Part shown: piece by piece, positions 8,565-16,049 of the stretch
Numbering within the stretch: the stretch's first letter is position 1
How the letters are laid out: every line of letters starts with the position of its first letter
DNA from: Candidatus Cloacimonadota bacterium
Lineage (GTDB): Bacteria; Cloacimonadota; Cloacimonadia; Cloacimonadales; Cloacimonadaceae
Length of the DNA: 28,156 nucleotides
NCBI GenBank assembly: GCA_023230025.1
Contig: JALNYD010000007.1
Span: forward strand, 1 to 28,156
Reading direction: 5' to 3'
Position numbers and translations under genes: made by a program
Notes under the pieces: model-generated
Databases searched by the model: none
Told to the model about the DNA's origin: nothing
The model's input: the letters and a program-made list of their open reading frames with translations, nothing else

Positions 8565-9427
8565 TGAAAAAACAAGATCCTACGATTCTTCGCGCCATGG
8601 AGTTGTTGCGCACAAACTGGATTCATAGTGTGCATCTGCTTCGTGAAGCTGCTGACAAACACCCCAAAGAACCCAGCTATCAGATCGCTCTGGGAGATGT
8701 TTTCTATAGTCGCGGCTCGCATGATAAAGCCTTGCAACACTATCTGATCGCCCTTTCGATGGACCCCTCTGATCAGCAGAGCATCGCAATGATCGCGAAT
8801 TGCTATCTCTACACCGGTGAATACCGCCTGGCGCTGGCCTATTTTCAGAAAATCCTCAATCCCACCGATGATGTCTTATACAACACCGCTGTTGCCCAGG
8901 CATTTCTGGGTAAACATGATGATTGCATTGCTACCCTGAAAAGCATTCTACCACGCTTTCCCAATCATCCTTTTGTATATTTCATGCTGGTTGAACAATA
9001 CTACTACCTTCGAAACTATGAAGAAGCTATGAGATACATTCATCTTGCCAAGCAGTATGCCGGAATCCATTATCAGCTCTACCTGCTTTCTGCAGTGATT
9101 TATTTTGAAAAAGAGCACTATCTGCTTGCTTACGAGAACTTCAGGATGGCCAGTGAGTTCAATATCATTGCCAATACCGAGCAACTGATCAGTTATGCCA
9201 GATCTGCCAGGGAGGCAGGATTATACAAAGAAGCCATCAGGATTTTTGAAGACATCACGAAGCGCTACCCACAACTGAGCGATGCCTGGGTGGAGCTGAT
9301 CAAACTACATATTGATCTGGGTAACTTCAACGAAGCCAGAAAGAATCTTGCCCTGGCCAAAGCCAAGCTTTCAAGAACTAGCTCCATCTTCCGTGTGCTT
9401 CAAGAGCGCCTCAAAGAACAGGAGTAG
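8564..9427 (+). CDS. Tetratricopeptide-repeat (TPR) protein
   Basis: The 287-residue protein consists of stacked TPR-type helix pairs, for example YQIALGDVFYSRGSHDKAL, IANCYLYTGEYRLAL and YEEAMRYIHLAKQ, continuing to a final repeat near residues 235-275. No signal peptide or membrane span is visible, so it is probably cytoplasmic and acts as a protein-interaction scaffold. Its ATG shares one base with the tricorn stop, tying its production to that gene. No partner can be named from sequence. Its stop codon is one base from the convergent udk stop. Confidence 0.85.
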   Translation: MKKQDPTILRAMELLRTNWIHSVHLLREAADKHPKEPSYQIALGDVFYSRGSHDKALQHYLIALSMDPSDQQSIAMIANCYLYTGEYRLALAYFQKILNPTDDVLYNTAVAQAFLGKHDDCIATLKSILPRFPNHPFVYFMLVEQYYYLRNYEEAMRYIHLAKQYAGIHYQLYLLSAVIYFEKEHYLLAYENFRMASEFNIIANTEQLISYARSAREAGLYKEAIRIFEDITKRYPQLSDAWVELIKLHIDLGNFNEARKNLALAKAKLSRTSSIFRVLQERLKEQE

Positions 9428-9428
9428 T

Positions 9429-10082
9429 TCAGTCTTCACGGGAACTATGCTTTCTGGTTTTGCTCACCAATTCATAAAGCAAATATCCATTTAGCATATA
9501 AAGAACCTTATCAAACTCCTTATCTCCGGGAATGATCACATCTGCATTCTTCTTGCTTGGTTCAATGAAAGCAGCGTGAGAAGGTTTCACTGTTTCCAGA
9601 TACTGCGCCAAAACACTCTCCACAGCCCTGCCGCGGTCAATGATATCTCTGCCAATGCGTCTTGCCAAACGGATATCGGCATCAGTATCCACATAGATCT
9701 TGAGGTCTGAAAGCTGCAATAATTCTGGATAATAGAGCGCAAAGATCCCCTCCAGAATGATAACATCCGCTTCTGCCACACACAAAGTCCCCTCGCCCCG
9801 GCTATGAGTCACAAAGTCATAATCCGGCACATTTACTGCGTGACCTTCCAGCATCTGCAACAAATCTCGAAGCAGATAGTCTTTATCAATGGCATCAGGA
9901 TGGTCAAAGTTCACCTTGGCACGGTCTGCATGAGCAAGATGCGAAAGGTCTTTATAATAATTATCATGCGAGATGATAACTGTCTTCAGATCCTCCAGTC
10001 GACGCCCAATGGCTTTGGCTATCGTGGTTTTTCCGGAACAAGTCCCTCCAGCGATGAGTATCAATCTGGCAGTAGAATTCAT
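9429..10082 (-). CDS. udk: Uridine kinase
   Basis: The 217-residue P-loop kinase phosphorylates uridine and cytidine to UMP and CMP in pyrimidine salvage. Family motifs appear in order: Walker A GGTCSGKTT (Lys18), the substrate loop HDNYYKD, FDHPDA, PDYDF, EGIFALYYPEL, the lid IRLARRIGRDIIDRGR, and FIEPSKKNADVIIP. The length is typical (200-220). It is the last gene of the minus-strand row, with its start 6 bases after the histidine-kinase stop. The start has only a modest upstream purine-rich stretch. Confidence 0.95.
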   Translation of the reverse strand: MNSTARLILIAGGTCSGKTTIAKAIGRRLEDLKTVIISHDNYYKDLSHLAHADRAKVNFDHPDAIDKDYLLRDLLQMLEGHAVNVPDYDFVTHSRGEGTLCVAEADVIILEGIFALYYPELLQLSDLKIYVDTDADIRLARRIGRDIIDRGRAVESVLAQYLETVKPSHAAFIEPSKKNADVIIPGDKEFDKVLYMLNGYLLYELVSKTRKHSSRED

Positions 10083-10088
10083 GTCTTG

Positions 10089-12539
10089 TCAATCCCCAAG
10101 CTTTTTTAGATATCTGGACACTAAATTATAAAGCTCTTCCATGTCAACAGGTTTAGCGATATATTCATCCATGCCATATTCAAGGAAGCGCTCCCTATCC
10201 CCCATCAAAGCTGCTGCAGTGTATGCGATGATTGGGGTTTTCCGGTTTTCATAGTTTCCCAGCTCCCGGATCTTTCGAGTAGCCGTCATGCCATCCATCA
10301 CGGGTAACTGAATATCCATCAAAATCAGGTTGTATGGCCTCAAGGTGTGCAGCCGGACTGCTTCCTCCCCATTTTCGGCCACATCCACTTCCAGCCCCCA
10401 CAGCTCAAGCTGCCGTTTGGTTACCAGTTTGTTGATATTATCATCCTCAACAACCAATACTCGACCTGTTAGCCTCTCCATAGCGGTTAATACAGGCATA
10501 ACCTGCAGGTCATCCCTACCCTCAACTTCGGTGTAGAGCTGGAATGGAAGAATAAAGAAGAAGCAGCTCCCCTTTCCCAGTTCACTCTCCACCCAAATGA
10601 AGCCCTGCATCATCTCCACCAATTTTTTTACAATTGCCAGACCCAGACCAGTGCCGCCATACTTCAGGCTGATGCTGCTCTCTGCCTGCGTGTAGTTATC
10701 AAAGATATCTTTCAACTTAACAGGTTCTATGCCCATCCCTGTATCTGCCACTCGAAACAGGATGCGGATATCCTTATCGGATATGGTATAAAGTTCTGCG
10801 CCGATTTCGATATGGCCATTATCCGTAAACTTCATGGCATTCTGCATCAGATTTTGCAGAATCTGTTGCAACCTCAATTGATCCCCTTTCAATACATCTG
10901 GCAAGCTATTACCGATATTGGATCTAATCTCCAGGTTATGCTTCCGGTTCTGCATGCTGAATTGTTTCACCATGTCTTCAATAAGATACTTGGGATTGAA
11001 CTCACTGGGGATGAGTTCCATCTTTCCGGCCTCAATCTTGGAAAAATCAAGGATATCATTGATGATCTTCATCAGGTTCTTGCCTGAGGAATACATCAGA
11101 TCAAAGATTTCTCGTTGCTCATCGCTTGCTCGCATCTGCATCAGAACCTGCAGAAAGCCATTGATGCCATTCAGTGGAGTACGCAGTTCATGACTCATAT
11201 TAGCCAGAAAATGACCCTTGGCGATATTCGCGGATTCTGCCTTTTCTTTGGCTTCCAAAAGCTGGGCTTCCAGATTCTTTTGATCCGATATATCGATGTT
11301 GTAGCCATACACATAGGTTCCACCATCCCGCTCATCCCGGAGCACCCGGCTGTAATCCAGCACCCATCTCAATTCACCCGCTTTGGTCAAGACCCGGTAT
11401 TGGATCAGATTGGGGGTATTCAATTGAACTTTTTGCATGTATTCCTGCAATCTGGGTCTATCTTCACTATAGACCAGTTGCAGATAGGATTCAGGAGCGC
11501 TGATGATTGCTCTGGCGTCATAACCCCAGGCACTCACATTCTCAGAAATGCTCAATAGCATCTTCTTCTTAAAATCCATCTTGTAAAGCAACACAGGACC
11601 CCGATCAAAGGAAGATCGATAACCTTTTAGCTCCTGTTCCAGTTCCTTTATCTGCCTTACTTGCTCTTCCAGCAGCATATTCTGCTTGTTTAGCTGCCTG
11701 CGCTTTTGGGATACTATCAATAACAGGATAATCAGCCCCAGACAGAGCAACATAGTAATCATCCATGACAATTTGCTTGATTTGGCTGCCTTGAATATCC
11801 CGCTATCCAGCGAAGTAAACCAGGTATCCTGTAGATCTTGTAACTGAGAGCTGCGGCTGATCTCCTGCAAGGCCTGATCAACTTTGTCGATCAGTTCTTT
11901 GTCCTTGCTGGCAAAGCAGTAGTCCCGCTGGTAGATTCTCTGAGGCAGCGCCTTGATCTTGTTGAGGTTATCACGATCGATAATATACATGCTCATCATA
12001 TAGTTGGTTACGCATGCTTGAAATATCCCATCATTGAGAAGCTTGAGGGCTTCCTCCTGAGTGGATACTTCACTGATACGCCCAGGATACTTGATCTGAC
12101 GCAAATAATCCGTTGCAACATCATCTTTCTGAACCACCACGGTGATATCACGCTCGTCCTGCAGGTTGCTGATCTTGGAGTTCTTACCCACAAAGATGGC
12201 GCGCCAGGTAGTGGTGTGAGCAATTGAGAAGGAAATGTCCTGAGCCCGTCCCAAAGAATACGCCATTCCCTGCACCAGATCGATGCTTCCATCTTCCAGC
12301 CACGAACGCACCAAAGACCATTTGGCAAGCCGGAATTCCGGTTCATAACCAAGCCTTTTGCAAATCTCCCGACTCAAGGCGACGTTGTAACCATCTGCTT
12401 CGCCATTCTCATTGATAAACTCATAGGGCGGATAGTTATAATCCCCACCAATTATCAGCTTTGGCAGTTCTACCCTATCTTCTGCATACAAGCTCCAGCA
12501 ACAAAGAATCAGACACAGTACGATCAGCTTTGCTTTCAT
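10089..12539 (-). CDS. Hybrid sensor histidine kinase with periplasmic SBP_bac_3 sensor (BvgS/EvgS-like layout)
   Basis: This is an 816-residue inner-membrane sensor. A signal peptide (about 1-19, SLYA) is followed by one solute-binding domain of the amino-acid-binding type (about 26-255; IIGGDYNYPPYEFINENG and GSIDLVQGMAYS are typical). One membrane span (about 267-287) leads to a coiled coil, then a PAS domain (about 320-425), HisKA with phospho-acceptor His450 in MSHELRTP, HATPase with N-box NLMQNAMKF and G-boxes DTGMGI and GGTGLGL, and a receiver domain with Asp742 in LMDIQLP. There is no HPt domain, so phosphotransfer would need a separate partner. It overlaps the photolyase by 4 bases (ATGA) and has GGAG upstream. 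It probably senses a periplasmic solute. Confidence 0.93.
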   Translation of the reverse strand: MKAKLIVLCLILCCWSLYAEDRVELPKLIIGGDYNYPPYEFINENGEADGYNVALSREICKRLGYEPEFRLAKWSLVRSWLEDGSIDLVQGMAYSLGRAQDISFSIAHTTTWRAIFVGKNSKISNLQDERDITVVVQKDDVATDYLRQIKYPGRISEVSTQEEALKLLNDGIFQACVTNYMMSMYIIDRDNLNKIKALPQRIYQRDYCFASKDKELIDKVDQALQEISRSSQLQDLQDTWFTSLDSGIFKAAKSSKLSWMITMLLCLGLIILLLIVSQKRRQLNKQNMLLEEQVRQIKELEQELKGYRSSFDRGPVLLYKMDFKKKMLLSISENVSAWGYDARAIISAPESYLQLVYSEDRPRLQEYMQKVQLNTPNLIQYRVLTKAGELRWVLDYSRVLRDERDGGTYVYGYNIDISDQKNLEAQLLEAKEKAESANIAKGHFLANMSHELRTPLNGINGFLQVLMQMRASDEQREIFDLMYSSGKNLMKIINDILDFSKIEAGKMELIPSEFNPKYLIEDMVKQFSMQNRKHNLEIRSNIGNSLPDVLKGDQLRLQQILQNLMQNAMKFTDNGHIEIGAELYTISDKDIRILFRVADTGMGIEPVKLKDIFDNYTQAESSISLKYGGTGLGLAIVKKLVEMMQGFIWVESELGKGSCFFFILPFQLYTEVEGRDDLQVMPVLTAMERLTGRVLVVEDDNINKLVTKRQLELWGLEVDVAENGEEAVRLHTLRPYNLILMDIQLPVMDGMTATRKIRELGNYENRKTPIIAYTAAALMGDRERFLEYGMDEYIAKPVDMEELYNLVSRYLKKLGD

Positions 12540-13966
12540 TCCAGCTCCCCAGTAAATACTTTACGCAGATAGGCTTGCATATCAAACTTCCGTTTCAAGC
12601 CATTTGCATTCATGAACCGCACCATCCCATAGATTGGTCGCTCAACCCAGGGACGATCGTGCTTCCCAAAACACCAGGCCACTCCTGCAAAAGCATTTGG
12701 GCCTCTTCCATCCAGTTCATATTTATTATTCAGATGCAAAAGCACCGCATACGCTTCTTCCACATCATTGAACCAGGACAAAACCCTTTTACCCCAATAC
12801 ATCCGCATATAGTTGTGCATTTTCCCAGTCTTAAGCATTTGAGTCTGGGCTGCATTCCAAAAAACATCATTGCTTGCTGCATTTTCCAATTCTTCAAGGG
12901 TATAGCCTCGTTCCCGCGAGTCCTGGATATGATTCAACAGTGTGCTTCTTGCCCAGGCTGGTAAACCGGCAAAGTTGTCATAATCCGGATTGTAGCTACA
13001 AAAGTTGAAACTCAACTCCCGCCGGACTATCAGCTCTTCCAAAAACTCTGCCAGATTCATCATATCACCACTCAAGTTCTTACGATCTGCCAGTATTGCT
13101 CGCAGCCCAAAACCATCTTCAGCCTTTCGGATTGCGTCTATGATCTTCAAGGGTGATATCTGTCCAAAATGCAGATAGGGACTAAGGTCACTTTGGATCT
13201 CCAAATCCGGATGATTATGATATTGAGCATAGTGCCCAAGCTTGTGGTTTTCAAATTCACGCAGCTTATCCAATGCATTTTGATAGCCGCCCTCGAAACT
13301 AGCTCTGGCTTTCCCCGCCTCTGCTTTGAACACAGTTCTGCCAAAGTTTTCCAGCTCCAGGATGTTCGTGGGATCAGGGCATGGAACTACGTCCAACTCA
13401 GCCAATTGACAGGGTTTACTCCCGATTCCGGATATCTCTGGTTCAAAGTCCAGATACTCCGGTAGCAACTTCAGGATCTTGCTTCTCAGGGTTGACGCTG
13501 AGTACTCCTCCTTATCCGAAACTACATGCACGGGAACCACAGCTTCTGTATCTAGCTCAACAATACTGCTGGATTCCAGATTGTCAAAGATCTGATCCCG
13601 CCACAATCTTTGCCACTTCAGATAGCCATGATCCATCACCAGCACACTGGCTGCCTGGGATAGGGCAGTGATGATTTTCACCGGATCTCCGGCATAGACA
13701 TAGAGGCGATTGTGCCTTGCTTTCAAGCTGGCAGCTATCTCACGTATGCCTTCCAACATAAAGCGATAGTGTTGAGGCTGAGCTTCTGAAACGCTAGCAG
13801 TTATTACGAATACAATCACCAGGGGTAATTGTCTGGACTGGGCTTCGCTGGCGGCATAATCCAGGGCAAAGTTATATTCCAGACGTTGAGCCTGTTGCAT
13901 CCAATATAACACATAACTCCCCTCTTCGGAAGGGCTTACTCTGCTGCGAATTATCCTTTGTTTCAC
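12536..13966 (-). CDS. phr: Class II CPD photolyase (deoxyribodipyrimidine photo-lyase)
   Basis: The 476-residue FAD enzyme would use blue/near-UV light to split cyclobutane pyrimidine dimers. Class II features are SYVLYWMQQAQRLEYN near the N-terminus, a Rossmann-like antenna domain, and the C-terminal helical FAD domain with DLSPYLHFGQIS, FLEELIVRRELSFNF and MHNYMRMYWGKRVLSW (from residue 383), ending with the GPNAFAGVAWCFGKHDRPW segment. The GTG at 13966 overlaps the upstream stop as GTGA. Its nearest purine-rich sequence, AGAG, directly abuts the start codon. A GTG 18 codons further in has better spacing from GAGGGG, but class II homologues normally have residues before YVLYWM, so the longer form is preferred. 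Confidence 0.93.
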   Translation of the reverse strand: MKQRIIRSRVSPSEEGSYVLYWMQQAQRLEYNFALDYAASEAQSRQLPLVIVFVITASVSEAQPQHYRFMLEGIREIAASLKARHNRLYVYAGDPVKIITALSQAASVLVMDHGYLKWQRLWRDQIFDNLESSSIVELDTEAVVPVHVVSDKEEYSASTLRSKILKLLPEYLDFEPEISGIGSKPCQLAELDVVPCPDPTNILELENFGRTVFKAEAGKARASFEGGYQNALDKLREFENHKLGHYAQYHNHPDLEIQSDLSPYLHFGQISPLKIIDAIRKAEDGFGLRAILADRKNLSGDMMNLAEFLEELIVRRELSFNFCSYNPDYDNFAGLPAWARSTLLNHIQDSRERGYTLEELENAASNDVFWNAAQTQMLKTGKMHNYMRMYWGKRVLSWFNDVEEAYAVLLHLNNKYELDGRGPNAFAGVAWCFGKHDRPWVERPIYGMVRFMNANGLKRKFDMQAYLRKVFTGELE

Positions 13967-15429
13967 CTCTGAAACACAACCTTGTTCAGATACTGATTAC
14001 CCAGATGATCTTCACAACGAACGAAATAGATACCACTCCTGCCCAATTCCGCTCTGGAAGGCAGGCTTGCATCCTGATATACTCGCTGACCCCGGATGTT
14101 ATAAATAGTTACCTTGCTTAGTTTTTTCCCTCCCAGATCGCGCAATTCCTGATCAACCTGCAGGGGATTTGGATATAGGTTGAGCCGCAGTTGCGGAATC
14201 TGGCTCTCATCCAGATTATGGGTGGGCTGTACAAAAAGTTGGTTCAGATCAAAACTCATGGCTTCCTGAGTGTATGCAGGATTATAAGGTGTGGCATTTG
14301 CCCATAATACCTGATTCAACGATGGCATATATTGAATCATCATCAGGTTTGTAGTCACTCCTCCAGCTCCCTGCATTATTTGCCATTGCCGTTCCAGGCT
14401 CACTTCCGGGCTCACATTCAGAGAGTCTATGATCCTGTAATATCGCGGACAATACACGGCATCAATCAGTTTCCGGAAATGGTTGGTTGCAGCAAGATTA
14501 TCGCCGGCTATTCCGCTGTTTTCACCATGAAAACGACGCACCGTAGCAGTGTTATTGGTTTCAATCACTACTGCCCGGGATGAATCAGGCCATTCCTGAA
14601 CACTATGTATAATGCTCCCCGAAAGGTGCTTACCTGCCGCCAGAGCATCAAAAAGATCGGCATTGCTATAGGTTCCATCCCCATTGAAATCACTCAGCTC
14701 CAGTCCACTACGTACATCAAATAGTACCGTTGTGAGATCCTGATTATCTACGCTGGGATGAGCATTACCCACATTTAGAAATGCAGCAGCTTTTTCCTCA
14801 CTAATTGCCGATAAAGCCCCGATCAGTCCCGGATAGCTGAAGCTGATCCACTTGATCTCATCTGCTTCGCTGGGATGATGCACAATCAACACAGAGTTAT
14901 TGATTAAAGTAGGTGACCGCGTCCAATCCAATAGCCGTGTGATCTGCAATTTACCCATTAGCTGCGCATCATTGATAGTAGCCTGCCCCCAACTGGAAAG
15001 AGATGAACACCCCAGATTGCTCACTTGTCCGGTGCTGAGATCCGCAACCGCATTGACAAACAAAAAATCGTCCAGCTCCAATTCTCGTGCCAGACGTTCA
15101 TGATAGAGATCCGTGCCAGATTCCTGCATTCCTGCGACCATCCCCTGCAGCTCCAGCAGATACCGCTCATCAGTCACAAAGTGATCCATGTAGAACTGTC
15201 GGTAAGTATTATAAACGGACACATTGTTTCCCACCACACTCATGAAGAAATAGTCACGAAACACCGTCATAATCTGATCCCCCATCAGGTATCCCATGGC
15301 ATGCCCACGCTCATAGTGATTTCCCCACACATGTAATAAATACCGGTCTCCCAGATCTGTTAACTGACCATTAACAGAGTGGAGCGCAATCAACAAAAAC
15401 AGAAAGAAAACTAGTAATAACTTTTTCAT
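13963..15429 (-). CDS. Secreted C45-type Ntn hydrolase (acyltransferase/peptidase) with type-IX-like C-terminal sorting domain
   Basis: The 488-residue protein has a clear signal peptide (about 1-21). The core resembles the C45 / penicillin acyltransferase (AAT) group, with GNHYERGHAMGYLMG near the N-terminus and a likely nucleophile Cys141 in NLGCSSLSSWGQAT. By analogy with the family, self-cleavage at Gly140-Cys141 would expose Cys141. An EF-hand-like loop DFNGDGTYSNAD (residues 247-258) interrupts the core. The last 75 or so residues (LNLYPNP, VTIYNIRGQRVYQ, SGIYFVRCED) match the Por/type IX secretion sorting domain pattern, so surface attachment or release is likely. Substrate unknown; amide hydrolysis or acyl transfer is the expected chemistry. 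ATG 15429 has GAGG about 6-7 bases upstream. Confidence 0.82.
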   Translation of the reverse strand: MKKLLLVFFLFLLIALHSVNGQLTDLGDRYLLHVWGNHYERGHAMGYLMGDQIMTVFRDYFFMSVVGNNVSVYNTYRQFYMDHFVTDERYLLELQGMVAGMQESGTDLYHERLARELELDDFLFVNAVADLSTGQVSNLGCSSLSSWGQATINDAQLMGKLQITRLLDWTRSPTLINNSVLIVHHPSEADEIKWISFSYPGLIGALSAISEEKAAAFLNVGNAHPSVDNQDLTTVLFDVRSGLELSDFNGDGTYSNADLFDALAAGKHLSGSIIHSVQEWPDSSRAVVIETNNTATVRRFHGENSGIAGDNLAATNHFRKLIDAVYCPRYYRIIDSLNVSPEVSLERQWQIMQGAGGVTTNLMMIQYMPSLNQVLWANATPYNPAYTQEAMSFDLNQLFVQPTHNLDESQIPQLRLNLYPNPLQVDQELRDLGGKKLSKVTIYNIRGQRVYQDASLPSRAELGRSGIYFVRCEDHLGNQYLNKVVFQR

Positions 15430-15691
15430 CAGTAACCTCTTCTGCTAATCTGATAGAAGCCATCTTGCTGTCAAGTGAAAGCAGCCACTAATTCGTGTGA
15501 AAGCAGATGCAATGTCCATATATTTCCACAACGCATGAGAAATGAACCATGATCCCTGGGATAATGCGGCTGTACCCATTATGCCAGGCAGGAGATTGGC
15601 AGCCCCAAACTCCTGCAGGGTGAAAGCAGTGCTTGCTGCTCGAAATGGGCTTCCACAAGCGACGGGACCAGGTTTCTCTCATAAGGCTATC

Positions 15692-15710
15692 AAGCGTCAG
15701 GATGACGCTT
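15692..15710. repeat. Perfect 8-base inverted repeat, 3-base loop
   Basis: AAGCGTCA and TGACGCTT flank the loop GGA. No T-run follows on either strand, so it is not a classical terminator. It could be a REP-like palindrome or part of a larger folded element with the adjoining repeat. Confidence 0.75.
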
Positions 15711-15725
15711 CCACACCCGATGCAT

Positions 15726-15810
15726 CACCCCTATTTCAGCACTATATCACCCCATAATCTCCGCATGGCACGGGGGTATTATGGGCTGATATAGTGCTGA
15801 AGCCGGGGTG
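15726..15810. repeat. Long imperfect inverted repeat (33-base arms, 19-base spacer)
   Basis: The left arm 15726-15758 and right arm 15778-15810 are reverse complements at 29 of 33 positions. The shared core includes TTCAGCACTATATCA, and the arms end in CACCCC/GGGGTG. Mismatches cluster at arm positions 7-9 plus one more site. The spacer can extend the stem (CTCCG with CGGGG, one wobble), leaving a loop CATGGCA, so the whole 85 bases could fold as one hairpin. There is no T-run and no coding sequence inside. Candidate identities are a dispersed palindromic (MITE/REP-like) element or a structured RNA. Confidence 0.85.
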
Positions 15811-15885
15811 AACCAGGGAGGATGCAAAGTGTCTCAAAATGTGTTTACCAATATGCCCGAATGAAAGATGCTCGAACCCGACATC

Positions 15886-15911
15886 CAGATTAGGGGGAGG
15901 GAACTAATCTG
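15886..15911. repeat. Perfect 8-base inverted repeat with purine-rich 10-base loop
   Basis: CAGATTAG and CTAATCTG enclose the loop GGGGAGGGAA. The loop resembles a ribosome-binding sequence but no start codon follows at a useful distance. It has no T-tail in either direction. Confidence 0.7.
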
Positions 15912-16039
15912 CAAAACTGAAGATCTGGGCTTACTCTTCAACATGCCTCCGGAGTGGAAAACTGAGAAAAATCCTTGACGTAAAGGCTACATCAGTAAAG
16001 CTACGTTTTTATTACCTATACGGTATAAATATTGGAATT

Positions 16040-16043
16040 GGAG
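16040..16043 (+). promoter_or_regulatory. Ribosome-binding site (GGAG) setting the pgk start
   Basis: GGAG lies 6 bases before ATG 16050. The frame is open further upstream to a TTG at 16032, but that codon has no ribosome-binding site and would add only six residues. Confidence 0.7.
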
Positions 16044-16049
16044 ATAGAG

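Larger units (their letters stand above)
15430..16049. other. 620-base non-coding divergent intergenic region rich in inverted repeats
   Basis: This is the only long gap in the window, between the divergent C45-hydrolase and pgk genes. I find no convincing gene: short frames of 64-71 codons exist on both strands but lack ribosome-binding sites and family features. It contains three inverted repeats (15692-15710, 15726-15810, 15886-15911) and three copies of GTGAAAGCAG (15475-15484, 15497-15506, 15620-15629). Both flanking operons must take their promoters from here or from its edges, but no hexamer pair with good spacing stands out. The content looks like chromosomal repeat debris or a structured RNA rather than a simple promoter region. 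Confidence 0.7.

Noticed and set aside
15446..15474. Perfect TTGACA (minus strand, 15474-15469) as a promoter for the C45-hydrolase operon
   Set aside because: No acceptable -10 hexamer at 16-18 bases, and a start there would fall within or next to the ribosome-binding site of the gene, so it cannot be supported.
15542..15757. A 71-codon open frame on the plus strand, and a 64-codon frame opposite it, in the large intergenic region
   Set aside because: No ribosome-binding site, composition unlike the neighbouring proteins, and the plus-strand frame runs into the left arm of the big palindrome. More likely chance frames in repeat sequence.
15864..15890. tRNA-like GGGTTCGAG sequence on the minus strand
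   Set aside because: The flanking bases give only a 4-base stem around an 11-base loop, not a 5-base T-stem with 7-base loop, and no acceptor or anticodon arms are found.
15975..16030. TTGACG (15975) and TATAAAT (16024) as a pgk promoter
   Set aside because: The two elements are 43 bases apart and neither has a partner at proper spacing. A start from TATAAAT would fall almost on the ribosome-binding site.
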